Source: JALUZX01 sp964561605 (GTDB taxonomy: Bacteria; Planctomycetota; UBA1135; JALUZX01). From it: a stretch of DNA of 64,000 nucleotides. The stretch is taken from NCBI GenBank assembly GCA_964561605.1, contig CAZLQD010000051.1:62001-126000 (forward strand). Direction: 5' to 3'. Every line of letters starts with the position of its first letter. The first letter of the stretch is position 1. A program made the position numbers and the translations under genes. This document shows, one piece after another, positions 56,400-64,000 of the stretch. The notes under the pieces are model-generated. The model was given only the letters and a program-made list of their open reading frames with translations, had not been told where the DNA came from and searched no databases.

Positions 56400-57872
56400 T
56401 CAATAGTTCTTCAAGATCCACCTCTTGAAGGTCTCCTGGAACTGGGGCACCAGGGACTCACCGAAGGCCTTCTGCCAGGCCTCCTCGTAGGGAATGCTCC
56501 GGATCAGGATGAGGAAATTCTTGAGCTGGTCCTGCCTCTCCCTGATGGTGTAATCGAATACGGCGTAGGCGATGGCCAGGTCCATGAAGTTCAGCCTGTT
56601 GAGCTTCTGCATCATCATGGTGCGAAGGTTGTGGTCGTAGCTCTTGGCCTTTCCCTGGGCCCACTCCTTCACGAGGAGTTTGTACCCCGCATCTCCTCTC
56701 TTCTTGGCGATCTCCACGGCGTTGGCGTAGTGGGTCTGGGTGACCCGGACGGTGAAGTTCCCGCCGGTGAAATGGAGAGCCGCCCAGGTGCCGATGCCTT
56801 CCTTCATCCAGGGGGAGAAGCGCATGTTGTCCTGGGCCTCCTTGGTCCGGGGAAGGGTGTGCATGGAGATCCAGTGGTGGGCCGCCTCGTTGGCCACCTT
56901 GGAGGGAAGGTGGGAGAGTTGCCTCTGGATGGAGAAGAGGAAGCCCGGACAGGTTCCGAAGCCTCCTGCACTACTCATGGCCAGTCCCTTGGCCCTGGCC
57001 AGGCCGGGATTCCACTTCTTGGCGGCGAAGTCGAAGGCGTCGGAGTAGTCCGACCGGTTGGAGAAGAAGAACATGATGTGTTTGCGGTGGGCCGCCTTGT
57101 AGAGGTCGTATTCCTTGTTGTGGCTGAAGCGCCTCTGCAGGTCCCAGTAGACCGTTTCGCAGAGCACCGTGAGGGAGACGATCTGTTTCTGGGGGACCTC
57201 ACCGGCCAGGATGTAGTGGTCGGAGATGGCGCAGGCCACCTTGTCCAGGCCGATCTCGTCGATCATCTCCTTGGCCAGGGCCTTCGCCTCGGCCTGGTGG
57301 GCCCGGATCATCTCCTTGGCCGCCTCGGCCGCCCCCTTGATACCCTCCTTGTCGTCCCCCGACCCGGCCGCCCCGGCCGATCCGCTTCCTTCCTCTCCCC
57401 CGGTCTTCTCTTCTTCTGCGGCTCTCTCCCGGGCTTTGAGTTTCTTCAGTTCCTCCCGGGTCACCCATTTGCCCTTGTACTGGACGTGTCCCAGGGCCTG
57501 GTGGGCCTCCTCGTTGTCGGGTTCGATCCGGAGGACCCTCTTGTAGAGGCGCCGTGCTTCCCGGTTCAGGCCGTGGTCCTTGCACCAATCCGCCAGGTCC
57601 AGCAGGTCCAGGGGGTCCTTCTTGTCGATCTTCTTGTATTTCTCCCGGTAGATCTCCCGGGGCGTCTTCACGCCCCGTTCCACCTTGAGGACCTTGGACT
57701 TGGGGATGGTGATCCGCGCCCCGAAATTCTCCAGGATGTAGGCCGTCTCCGTCTCACCGACGATCTTCCCTTTTCTCTTGGTCCCGTCCTTCATGTAGAT
57801 GATGTCCACGGCGAAGGCGGAGACGGTGAGAAAGAGAAACAGGAACAGCGCGCAAATCCGGGCAACTTTCAT
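56400..57872 (-). CDS. Exported protein with TPR-like segment and a broken HExxH motif
   Basis: The 490-residue protein has a signal peptide (ICALFLFLFLTVSAFA). A small beta domain follows (MKDGTKRKGKIVGETETAYI), of the type seen ahead of TPR parts in planctomycete exported proteins. One or two TPR units follow (ARRLYKRVLRIEPDNEEAHQ), then a Glu/Gly linker and a large domain at about 225-490. In that domain KVANEAAHHWISMHTLP occupies the place of the HExxH zinc site of peptidase MA-like or DUF1570 proteins, but the first His is Asn. A nonproteolytic role, or an unusual site, is suggested. ATG at 57872 follows GAGGG. Family naming is tentative. Confidence 0.75.
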   Translation of the reverse strand: MKVARICALFLFLFLTVSAFAVDIIYMKDGTKRKGKIVGETETAYILENFGARITIPKSKVLKVERGVKTPREIYREKYKKIDKKDPLDLLDLADWCKDHGLNREARRLYKRVLRIEPDNEEAHQALGHVQYKGKWVTREELKKLKARERAAEEEKTGGEEGSGSAGAAGSGDDKEGIKGAAEAAKEMIRAHQAEAKALAKEMIDEIGLDKVACAISDHYILAGEVPQKQIVSLTVLCETVYWDLQRRFSHNKEYDLYKAAHRKHIMFFFSNRSDYSDAFDFAAKKWNPGLARAKGLAMSSAGGFGTCPGFLFSIQRQLSHLPSKVANEAAHHWISMHTLPRTKEAQDNMRFSPWMKEGIGTWAALHFTGGNFTVRVTQTHYANAVEIAKKRGDAGYKLLVKEWAQGKAKSYDHNLRTMMMQKLNRLNFMDLAIAYAVFDYTIRERQDQLKNFLILIRSIPYEEAWQKAFGESLVPQFQETFKRWILKNY

Positions 57873-58219
57873 GAACACCCTCTGTTCTTCCAGTCTTCAG
57901 GCTCGTTTCCAACCCGGGGGGGCTTCCCCGGAGTGTTGTATTCTCCCCACAAGACAGCCGGGAACGTTCCAGTATTTCAGCACCTGTTGCACCAGGCAAA
58001 CCCCCTCCTTCGGGAGGGTGGCGCCGCCTGGCGGGGACAGGCGGGGGGCGCCCCTGGGCCTCCACACGTAACCTTTTGATGGGTAAGTGGTTGTGGGGCT
58101 GGCCCGCCTTGATCCTCCCGGGAGGGTGGCTTTTCTCCCTTCCCCCGCCCTTCCGGCAGGAGTTTTGCTCGGAAGAGGGCCGCAAGAAACGACCGAGGAA
58201 GCCCCAACGGAGGTGGACC
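57873..58219. other. Divergent intergenic region with an imperfect GC-rich hairpin
   Basis: This 347-bp region lies between the exported protein (minus) and the small unknown protein (plus). About 58019-58059 contains GGCGC-CGCCTG and CAGGCG-GCGCC arms with a 3-nt bulge around a 7-nt loop. The AT-richer stretch 57940-57990 probably holds the minus-strand promoter. No gene is supported. Confidence 0.45.
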
Positions 58220-58696
58220 ATGGCGAACGAACCGGCGGAAAAGAAGGACAACAAGGGCCCCGAGGACTACAAGCTCCGCCTGCTCAACAAACTGAACTGC
58301 CTGATCGCCGTCCTGGAGGTGGCGATCGAGAAGATCCAGAAGTCCCTGGCCTCGCCCGGGGCGAACGTGCAGAGGTTGAACAAGATCCGGGAGAACCTGG
58401 AGAACACCTTGGGAATCTGCCTCAGGGCCCGGGAGACCCTGATCAAGAAGAGCGGAATCCAGGAGAGCTCCTCCACTTCCTGCTCCCTGGCCCAGAAGGA
58501 GGAAGAGCCCGGCGGCGGGCAGGCTCCCCCCAAGAAGATCCCCCCCCTGAAACCGGTGAAGATGTCCTTCCGGGACTACGTGGAGCTCTCCTCCGTCCAG
58601 GAGTACAAGAAGTTCAAGAAACTGCCGCCCATCCAGCCCAAGGAGATCATGAAGGTGGACCTGGACGAGCTGATCAAGAAGCTCATGACGGGCTGA
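58220..58696 (+). CDS. Small cytoplasmic helical protein of unknown function
   Basis: This 158-residue protein has one of the best ribosome sites in the window (GGAGGTGG, 4-5 nt before ATG). Residues 15-85 form amphipathic helices (LRLLNKLNCLIAVLEVAIEK, then RLNKIRENLENTLGICLRA), followed by a Pro/Gly/Gln linker. A Lys-rich end has conserved-looking short blocks (MSFRDYVELSSVQEYKKFKK, then PPIQPKEIMKVDLDELIKKL). No signal peptide or membrane helix is present. I do not recognise the family; the two-part helical layout suggests a protein-binding adaptor. The stop is 9 bp from the convergent MoxR stop. Confidence 0.75.
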   Translation: MANEPAEKKDNKGPEDYKLRLLNKLNCLIAVLEVAIEKIQKSLASPGANVQRLNKIRENLENTLGICLRARETLIKKSGIQESSSTSCSLAQKEEEPGGGQAPPKKIPPLKPVKMSFRDYVELSSVQEYKKFKKLPPIQPKEIMKVDLDELIKKLMTG

Positions 58697-58705
58697 GAAG
58701 GGGAA

Positions 58706-59728
58706 TCAGATTCCGGCTTCCTTGGCGGCCTTCTCCAGGCATTCCTGGAGAAGGTCTTCTATTTTCACCCCCTCTCCCTGGGCGGCGAAACGAAGCAACA
58801 CCCTGTGGCGGAGGGCCGGAAGGGCCACGGCCCTGAGGTCCCCGGCGGAGACGTGGAGCCTACCTTCCAGGAAGGCCCGGGCCCGGGCGGCCAGGAGAAG
58901 GGCTTGTCCTCCCCTGGGACTGGCGCCGAAACGGACGAACTTCTTCGCCTCCTGGGGGGCGAGATCGCTCTCGGGCTGGGTGGCCAGGACCAGGAGGGCC
59001 GTGAACCGCAGGAGGTGACTGGGCACGACGACGAGCCTGGTCAGGCGGCGGAGCTGGATCCAGTCCTGGGAGGAGAGGACCGCCTCCGGCCGGGCCCGGT
59101 AGGTGCCTGTCGTGCGTTCCAGGATCTGCTCCAGTTCCTCCAAGGGAGGGATGGGGATCACCACCTTGAGGAGGAACCGGTCCAACTGGGCTTCCGGAAG
59201 GGGCCAGGTCCCCTCCAGCTCGATGGGGTTCTGGGTGGCCAGGACGAAGAAGGGATCGGGCAGGGGCCGGGTCTTGCCTCCCGCCGTGACCTGTCCTTCC
59301 TGCATGGCCTCCAGGAGGGCCGCCTGGGTGCGGGGAGTGGCCCTGTTGATCTCGTCCGCCAGGATCACCTGGGCGAAGACGGGCCCTTCCTGGAAGCGGA
59401 AGGTGCGCCGCCCCGAGGGATCTTCCTCCAGGATGGTCGTGCCCGTGATGTCGGCGGGCATGAGGTCGGGGGTGAACTGGATCCGGGAGAACTTGAGTCC
59501 CATGGCCTGGGCCAGGGACCGGACCAGGACGGTCTTCCCCAGGCCGGGCACTCCTTCCAGGAGGCAATGGCCTCCCGCCAGGAGGGCCCAGAAGATCTCC
59601 TCCATCACCCTCTCCTGGCCGAAGAAGGCTTTCCTGACTTCCTCGCGGAGGGTTTGGACCTTCTCCATGGCCCGGGAGGCTTCTTCCGGGGAGAGGGAAC
59701 CGCTGTTTCCTGGAGGAGTGTGTCCCAT
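58706..59728 (-). CDS. MoxR-family AAA+ ATPase
   Basis: The protein has 340 residues. The AAA core is complete: FFGQERVMEEIFWALLAGGH, Walker A EGVPGLGKTVLV, Walker B ILADEINRATPRTQAALLEA, sensor 1 FVLATQNPIELEGTWPLPEA and sensor 2 GASPRGGQALLLAARA. MoxR ATPases act as chaperones that mature or insert cofactors into partner proteins, usually with a VWA-domain protein encoded next door. No VWA gene is present in the adjacent sequence on this side, so the partner lies elsewhere. The start at 59728 lacks a strong ribosome site; an internal ATG near MEKVQTL is possible. Confidence 0.93.
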   Translation of the reverse strand: MGHTPPGNSGSLSPEEASRAMEKVQTLREEVRKAFFGQERVMEEIFWALLAGGHCLLEGVPGLGKTVLVRSLAQAMGLKFSRIQFTPDLMPADITGTTILEEDPSGRRTFRFQEGPVFAQVILADEINRATPRTQAALLEAMQEGQVTAGGKTRPLPDPFFVLATQNPIELEGTWPLPEAQLDRFLLKVVIPIPPLEELEQILERTTGTYRARPEAVLSSQDWIQLRRLTRLVVVPSHLLRFTALLVLATQPESDLAPQEAKKFVRFGASPRGGQALLLAARARAFLEGRLHVSAGDLRAVALPALRHRVLLRFAAQGEGVKIEDLLQECLEKAAKEAGI

Positions 59729-59807
59729 GGCTTCAATGTGCCGGATGGGTCCTTGGGGCACAACGTTTTCCAGGCCCTTCCGTCCCTGCCGGGGTGGCCT
59801 GTAGGGT

Positions 59808-60923
59808 ATGGCCATGAGAAATCCCTGCCGGACCACCGGGGCCGGACCCCTGAGAATCCCTTCCGCCCTCCTCGGGAGCGGGCTGGTCCTGGGTGGGCTT
59901 CTTCTCCTGGCCGGAGGTTGCGCCGTCTCCTATCCCCAGGACCAGAAGAAGGCCCTGGAAGAAGTGGCGGCCCACCTGGAGAAGGGTGATTTCCAGGCCG
60001 CCCTGGAGGAGGCCCTCTGGGCCAAGGAGAGATTCCCCGACTCGACCCGGGCCCTTTCGGTCTGGGCCCTGGCGGCGAAGACTCTGGCCCTCTCCCAGGA
60101 TCCTCCCGACTTCGACCTCCTGGACCAGGCTGAAAGGGAGTGCCTCAGGGCGGGCCGGGCCCATCCCCGCGATCCGGCTCCCTGGTTCACCCTGGGAGTG
60201 GTGCGACGGGACAGGGGAGACCTGGGAGGAGCCGTCCAGGCCTGGGAGGAGGCCCTCAAGGCCGAACCCTTCCACCTTCCCACCCTGGAAGCCCTGGGGG
60301 ACCTCCAGTTCTCCCTTGGCCACGAGCGGGCCGCGGCGGTCCTCTACGACCGGTTGCTTCGCCTGCCCCCCGGGAGCATGAAGAAAGAGGAAAGGGCCCT
60401 TTTCTCCTACAGGCTCGGAGTATGCCTCCTGGCGGAGGCGGAACTCTCTCCCAAACCGGAGCCCCTGGATTACGACCCGGCGAAGAAGAACTTCCTCCAG
60501 GCCCTCTCCCTGGACCCGGGACGGGTGGACGCTTCCAGGGCCATGGCCTGGCTGGTCGTCAGGATCTCCAAGCTCAAGGGGAGGTGGAAGGAGCCCGACC
60601 TGAGGAAGGAGGACGCCCACAAGGCCTTGGCCTACCTGCGGAAGGCCCTGGCCCGCCATCCCCTCTCCCCGGGGTGCTGCCACGACCTGGGCTGGCTCCT
60701 GGAGGTCCTGGGGGATTCCAGGGCGGCCGAGGAAGAATACAGGAAGGCCCTCTCCCTGGACCCGGAGTTCGTCCCCGCCCTCGTGGACCTGGCGGCCCTG
60801 GTGGAGAAACGAGGGAAGGAGGGCCGGGCCGAGGCCCGGAAGTTGCGGAAGAAGGCCCTGGACCTGACGGGGGACTTCGCCCTGGCCAGGGGGCTCAAGA
60901 AGGCCCTGGGGGGGGCCAAGTAG
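59808..60923 (+). CDS. TPR-repeat lipoprotein
   Basis: The 371 residues start with a lipoprotein signal and lipobox (GLLLLAGGC, Cys38). The rest is TPR: about six to seven units, for example HLEKGDFQAALEEALWAKE, PWFTLGVVRRDRGDLGGAVQ, LGDLQFSLGHERAAAVLYDR and AAEEEYRKALSLDPEFVPAL. It is probably anchored in the outer or inner membrane, where TPRs mediate protein assembly. Two ATGs 6 bp apart are both possible starts. It is divergent from moxR across 79 bp, and convergent with the secreted paralogue. Confidence 0.85.
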   Translation: MAMRNPCRTTGAGPLRIPSALLGSGLVLGGLLLLAGGCAVSYPQDQKKALEEVAAHLEKGDFQAALEEALWAKERFPDSTRALSVWALAAKTLALSQDPPDFDLLDQAERECLRAGRAHPRDPAPWFTLGVVRRDRGDLGGAVQAWEEALKAEPFHLPTLEALGDLQFSLGHERAAAVLYDRLLRLPPGSMKKEERALFSYRLGVCLLAEAELSPKPEPLDYDPAKKNFLQALSLDPGRVDASRAMAWLVVRISKLKGRWKEPDLRKEDAHKALAYLRKALARHPLSPGCCHDLGWLLEVLGDSRAAEEEYRKALSLDPEFVPALVDLAALVEKRGKEGRAEARKLRKKALDLTGDFALARGLKKALGGAK

Positions 60924-60953
60924 GGAGGGAGGGGGGAGAGCTCTCCGCCGGGC

Positions 60954-62048
60954 CTACTTCGCCCGGAAACGGGTGACCAGGCCGTATCCGAGATCCCGGA
61001 TTCCCTGGGAGGCCTTCAGATCGCCGAGGCTGTAGAGCCTGCTCACGCCGGTGTTTCCCTGGACCTTGGGAACGGTCATCCTCACGGCGTTGGAGAAGAC
61101 CGCTCCCAGGGGGTTGGCCCGGGCGTCCAGGGAGACGGCCTGGAGGAGGATGGAGAGCCCCTCCATCTCCCCCGTGATAGGCACTTTCCCGAGCTGGTAG
61201 AGGGCCGTTCCCAGGCCTCCCGCCGTGACGGGATGGAGGGAGAGGACGTCCGTGAAGAGGCTGCAACGGGGCGCTCCCATGGGGCCCAGGTCCAGGGGTA
61301 GCTTGTAGGTGAAGAAGGTCTTGTCGCTCTTCCCGAAGATCAGGAATCCCCGGGCGTAGGGGAGGACCCCCGAGAGCATGGCCCGGAAGAATCCATCGTT
61401 CCGCAACCAGGCGTCCAGGAGTGGGACCTGGCCCTTCGAGCCCTTGCAACCCTTTCCGAAGGAGGCGTGGGGTCCCTTGGCGAGGACCGGGGCCTGGGCG
61501 TCCAGGAAGGAGAAGACCCGGAGGTTGGACCGGTTGCCCTGCCTGTTTCCGTGGACGGCCACCTCCCAGAGGAGGCTTCCGGCGGCCCGGAAAGGGAAAG
61601 GGTGCTTGAAGGGAATCCTGGCCAGGAAGGAGGCAGGGGGAGTCTTGGGGCGGGGGAGGTCGGGAAAGTGGATCCAGGAACGGGGAAGGACCAGGGTGTG
61701 GTCGTTTCCCCTGTTGGCGGCGAAGGTGGTGGTCAGGGTCCGGGCCGTCACCTTGGATGTGGAGAGCCAGACCTCCATCTCGGCGCTCCAGGAGGTCATG
61801 GATGTGCCCCTCAGCCCGTCCCGGCGGAAGGCCAACTCTTCCAGGAGGGCCCTCCGGGTGAGATCGTCGTGGACCTGCTGGTACCGGATCACCGGAAGGG
61901 CGAAGGGATAGTCGTCTCCTCCGGGGCCCTCCCTCTTCTCCAGGTCCGCCGGCGAGACGAAGAACTTGGGAGTCTGGGCACGGAGGGAGGGGAGGAACCC
62001 CAGCAGGGCCGGGACCAGGAAGGAGACGAGTCTGGATCTGGGAAACAT
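60954..62048 (-). CDS. Secreted protein of unknown function, paralogue 2
   Basis: The 364-residue protein has a signal peptide (LVSFLVPALLGFLPSLRAQ). It shares landmarks with the product of 14195-15283: FVSPADLEKREGPGGD near the mature N terminus, VIRYQQVHDDL, LAFRRDGL, the single Cys block SFGKGCKGSKGQ, and the C-terminal GLVTRFRAK. Spacing between landmarks is also conserved, so the two are paralogues of similar length. AAGGTGA precedes ATG. A secreted beta-rich structural or binding protein is likely; no enzyme motif is seen. It stands alone, convergent with the TPR lipoprotein gene. Confidence 0.8.
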   Translation of the reverse strand: MFPRSRLVSFLVPALLGFLPSLRAQTPKFFVSPADLEKREGPGGDDYPFALPVIRYQQVHDDLTRRALLEELAFRRDGLRGTSMTSWSAEMEVWLSTSKVTARTLTTTFAANRGNDHTLVLPRSWIHFPDLPRPKTPPASFLARIPFKHPFPFRAAGSLLWEVAVHGNRQGNRSNLRVFSFLDAQAPVLAKGPHASFGKGCKGSKGQVPLLDAWLRNDGFFRAMLSGVLPYARGFLIFGKSDKTFFTYKLPLDLGPMGAPRCSLFTDVLSLHPVTAGGLGTALYQLGKVPITGEMEGLSILLQAVSLDARANPLGAVFSNAVRMTVPKVQGNTGVSRLYSLGDLKASQGIRDLGYGLVTRFRAK

Positions 62049-62170
62049 GGAATCACCTTCGTCGAGGCAGGGAATCTCTCAATTCTACCCTGGAATCACC
62101 TTGCCGACCCTCCCCGGCCGGGAAGGGGGTGTGCCCGAAAGAGACGGACGGCTCCGGGCGTTGGGAGGCC

Positions 62171-62836
62171 ATGGCCCCCAGAGCGACCCAAGTACGTCTT
62201 CTCTCCAGGAAGATCCCCGGCTGCCGGCGTTGCTCCCGGCTGGCGGCCTTCCTGGAAGAGACCCGCCTGAAGAAGCCCGACTGGTGGAACCGGCCCGTTC
62301 CGGGCTTCGGCGACCCGGAGGCGCGCCTCCTGGTTCTCGGCCTGGCTCCCGGCCGGGGCGGGGCCAACCGGACGGGCCGACCCTTCACGGGCGACGCCGC
62401 CGGGGTCTGGCTCTTCAAAGGACTCTTCGACCTGGGCCTTTCCTCCAGGGCCGAGGTGGAGTCCAGCAGGGACGGCACGGTGTTGAAGGGGGTCTACATC
62501 ACCAACGTGGTCAAGTGCGTGCCCCCGGGCAACAGGCCCACCCCTGCGGAGATCCGGGCGTGCCGGCCATTCCTGGAGGAGGAGTTGAAACGCCTTCGTT
62601 CCCTGGAGCGGATCCTCGCCCTGGGAAGGGTGGCCTACCAGGGACTCAAGGCCCTGGTGGAAGATCCGGCGGGGATGCCCCCTTTCTCCCACGGCGCCCG
62701 GGGGGCGGTGCGGGTGGCCGGGCGGGACTATCTCCTGGTCTGCTCCTACCATCCCTCCCGGCAGAACACCAACACGGGCCGGTTGACCTGGTCCATGTGG
62801 ATGGAGGCCCTTACGCGGGCCGCCGGGAAGGCATAG
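62171..62836 (+). CDS. Type 5 uracil-DNA glycosylase (UDGb)
   Basis: The 221-residue DNA repair enzyme removes uracil and hypoxanthine from DNA. Motif A is LGLAPGRGGANRTGRPFTGD, and the downstream motif is YHPSRQNTNTGRL, both diagnostic of family 5. N-terminal cysteines (PGCRRCSRLAAFLEE) and the later YITNVVKCVPPGNRPT and RACRPFLEEEL supply the four ligands of an iron-sulfur cluster. ATG at 62171 gives the family N terminus; a GTG at 62129 would add 14 residues. A terminator follows within about 12 bp. Confidence 0.93.
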   Translation: MAPRATQVRLLSRKIPGCRRCSRLAAFLEETRLKKPDWWNRPVPGFGDPEARLLVLGLAPGRGGANRTGRPFTGDAAGVWLFKGLFDLGLSSRAEVESSRDGTVLKGVYITNVVKCVPPGNRPTPAEIRACRPFLEEELKRLRSLERILALGRVAYQGLKALVEDPAGMPPFSHGARGAVRVAGRDYLLVCSYHPSRQNTNTGRLTWSMWMEALTRAAGKA

Positions 62837-62847
62837 GATCTTTTCCG

Positions 62848-62873
62848 CCCGGCTCGGGCCGGGTCGTTTCTTT
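62848..62873 (+). terminator. Intrinsic terminator after the UDGb gene
   Basis: CCCGGC (62848-62853) and GCCGGG (62858-62863) form a 6-bp stem with loop TCGG, followed by the T-rich tail TCGTTTCTTT. It separates the glycosylase from nadE. Confidence 0.6.
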
Positions 62874-62900
62874 GCTTTCCCCAAGAGAAAGGACGTGCCC

Positions 62901-64000
62901 ATGCGACTGGTCCGGGTGGCCGCATCCAGCGTGTCCGTCAAGGTGGGCGCCTACGCCGACAACCTGGCCCTCTTGAAGGAAGTGGTCCGGACCGCCCAGG
63001 AGCGGGAAGTGAGCCTGCTCTGCCTCCCCGAGATGTGCCTGACGGGCTACATGCTGGAGGACCTGGTCCAGTGGCCCCAGGTGACCGAGGCGGCCTGGGA
63101 GAGCTTGGAGGAGCTCGCCGCCGAAGTGGGGGAGACGGCCGTCTTCGCCGGTCTTCCCGTGCGGGCGGGGGGGCTCCTCTACAACGGCCTGGCCCTCCTG
63201 TGGAAGGGCTCCGTCCGGGGGGTTACGTTGAAGAGGTTCCTCCCTTCCTACAGCGTGTTCTACGAGGGAAGGAATTTCACTCCCTGGCGGGGAGGGGATG
63301 TGGTCCGGGTCCGGGGGCTTCCCGCCGGGGACCTGCTCTACCGGTTGCCCTTCGCCGACGTGGCGGCCCAGATCTGCGAGGATGCCTGGGTCTGGCCCCA
63401 GGAGAACCTCTCCGTCCTTCTCCAGGCGGAGATCCTCTGCAACGCCTCGGCCTCGCCCTTCTCCTTGTTCAAGCCGGATCTGCGGAGAAGAGTCGTCCAG
63501 GGCGCCGCCGAGAGGCTGATCTGCTACCACGTCTTCTCCAACCTGGTAGGCCTGGACAGCGCAAGGCTCGTCTTCGACGGAGGGGCCATGGTCGCCGGCC
63601 CCGAGGGGGTGGCCGCCTCGGGGCCCCTTCTCCACCCCGAGCCGTGGAGGCTCGTCGAGGCCGTCGTGGACCTGGACGAGATCGCCCGGATGCGCTCGGA
63701 GAACACCACTTTCAGGGAGGCGTATACAGCGCAAAGGAAGGACGCCGTCCGGGGCGGGGTGGTGGACCTGCGGGACACCGGGGAGTGGGCCTACCTCCCG
63801 CCCTCGGAATATCCTCTCCCCCAGGAAGGCTCCTTCTTCCTCCGGGGCGGGGACGGCCCGAGCCGGGGCGGGGTCGAGGCGGCCCTGGACCAGCTCCTGG
63901 ACGCCCTGGTCCTGGGCGTGCGGGACTATTTCCTGAAGGCGGGAGTCTTCCGGAAGTTCCTGGTGGCCCTTTCGGGAGGGAGGGACAGCGCCCTGGCCCT
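62901..64000 (+). CDS. nadE: Glutamine-dependent NAD(+) synthetase, 5' part (cut by window end)
   Basis: The reading frame is open from ATG 62901 to the end of the window (366 codons). The N-terminal nitrilase-type amidase domain has the Glu-Lys-Cys triad: LPEMCLTGY (E44), TLKRFLPSYSVFYEGRNF (K111) and AAQICEDAWVWP (C159). Following NASASPF and the linker, the synthetase domain starts with the ATP pyrophosphatase loop VALSGGRDSALAL at the very end. Full family members of this two-domain kind are about 550-700 residues, so roughly 200-300 are missing. The enzyme makes NAD from deamido-NAD, ATP and glutamine. AAAGGA lies 7 nt before ATG. Confidence 0.93.
   Translation, partial: MRLVRVAASSVSVKVGAYADNLALLKEVVRTAQEREVSLLCLPEMCLTGYMLEDLVQWPQVTEAAWESLEELAAEVGETAVFAGLPVRAGGLLYNGLALLWKGSVRGVTLKRFLPSYSVFYEGRNFTPWRGGDVVRVRGLPAGDLLYRLPFADVAAQICEDAWVWPQENLSVLLQAEILCNASASPFSLFKPDLRRRVVQGAAERLICYHVFSNLVGLDSARLVFDGGAMVAGPEGVAASGPLLHPEPWRLVEAVVDLDEIARMRSENTTFREAYTAQRKDAVRGGVVDLRDTGEWAYLPPSEYPLPQEGSFFLRGGDGPSRGGVEAALDQLLDALVLGVRDYFLKAGVFRKFLVALSGGRDSALA

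Noticed and set aside
58019..58059. Structured RNA gene or riboswitch from the GC-rich hairpin
   Set aside because: A single bulged stem in GC-rich sequence is easily due to chance, and no promoter or terminator frames it.

Overview
The window is about 64 kb of high-GC bacterial chromosome. Genes are densely packed, and start codons often overlap the preceding stop (ATGA, GTGA, TTGA). GTG and TTG starts are frequent and usually have a purine-rich ribosome binding site. Several features point to a Gram-negative-type, probably deep-branching Planctomycetota-like organism: LpxA, apolipoprotein N-acyltransferase, an O-antigen-ligase-like protein and a complete L-Ara4N pathway; a Ser/Thr kinase fused to WD40 propellers; an ECF sigma/anti-sigma/RseB-like module; and two paralogous secreted proteins of a type I associate with planctomycete genomes. 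The complete MreBCD-PBP2-RodA locus is unlike classical Planctomycetes, so the phylum is an inference.

Layout. 1-6.2 kb: lpxA with a degenerate M16 peptidase homologue (minus strand), divergent from a ClC chloride channel and a PTS enzyme I-like protein whose PEP-barrel catalytic residues are largely lost. 6.2-13.4 kb: a kinase/WD40 receptor, then a tightly coupled four-gene sugar-polymer operon (glycosyltransferase, UGM-like flavoprotein, two methyltransferases). 13.5-18.3 kb: HhH-GPD glycosylase, secreted paralogue 1, CstA and an ArsA-like ATPase. 18.7-29.7 kb: a run of ten plus-strand genes headed by a NusG/RfaH/UpxY-like antiterminator, then a flippase, a glycosyltransferase, a UDP-glucuronate epimerase, and arnT, arnA-decarboxylase, arnB, arnC, arnA-formyltransferase and arnD. 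Together the arn genes form an L-Ara4N lipid A modification pathway with ArnA split into two proteins. 29.6-41 kb: GH20 hexosaminidase, isocitrate dehydrogenase, a YfhO-like membrane protein, ribH-nusB-ftsY-O-antigen ligase and a secreted HEAT-like protein. 41.1-45.1 kb: a degenerate MoeA-like protein coupled to lnt, then a coiled-coil membrane protein and a small membrane protein closed by a strong terminator. 45.3-52.1 kb: mreB, a divergent mreC, mreD, an enlarged PBP2 and rodA. 52.2-56 kb: tRNA-Arg(CCG), a calcium-motif secreted protein and the sigma/anti-sigma/RseB-like module. 56-64 kb: an exported protein with a broken HExxH motif, a small unknown protein, a MoxR ATPase, a TPR lipoprotein, secreted paralogue 2, a type 5 uracil-DNA glycosylase and the first half of glutamine-dependent NAD synthetase, cut by the window end.

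Much of the window serves the cell envelope: lipid A synthesis and modification, O-antigen export and ligation, lipoprotein acylation, peptidoglycan elongation and envelope stress sensing. No CRISPR array, insertion sequence or phage was seen. The observations most worth following are the antiterminator-led arn cluster, several enzyme homologues that have lost catalytic residues (M16, EI, MoeA, HExxH), and palindromes built into promoters and leaders.
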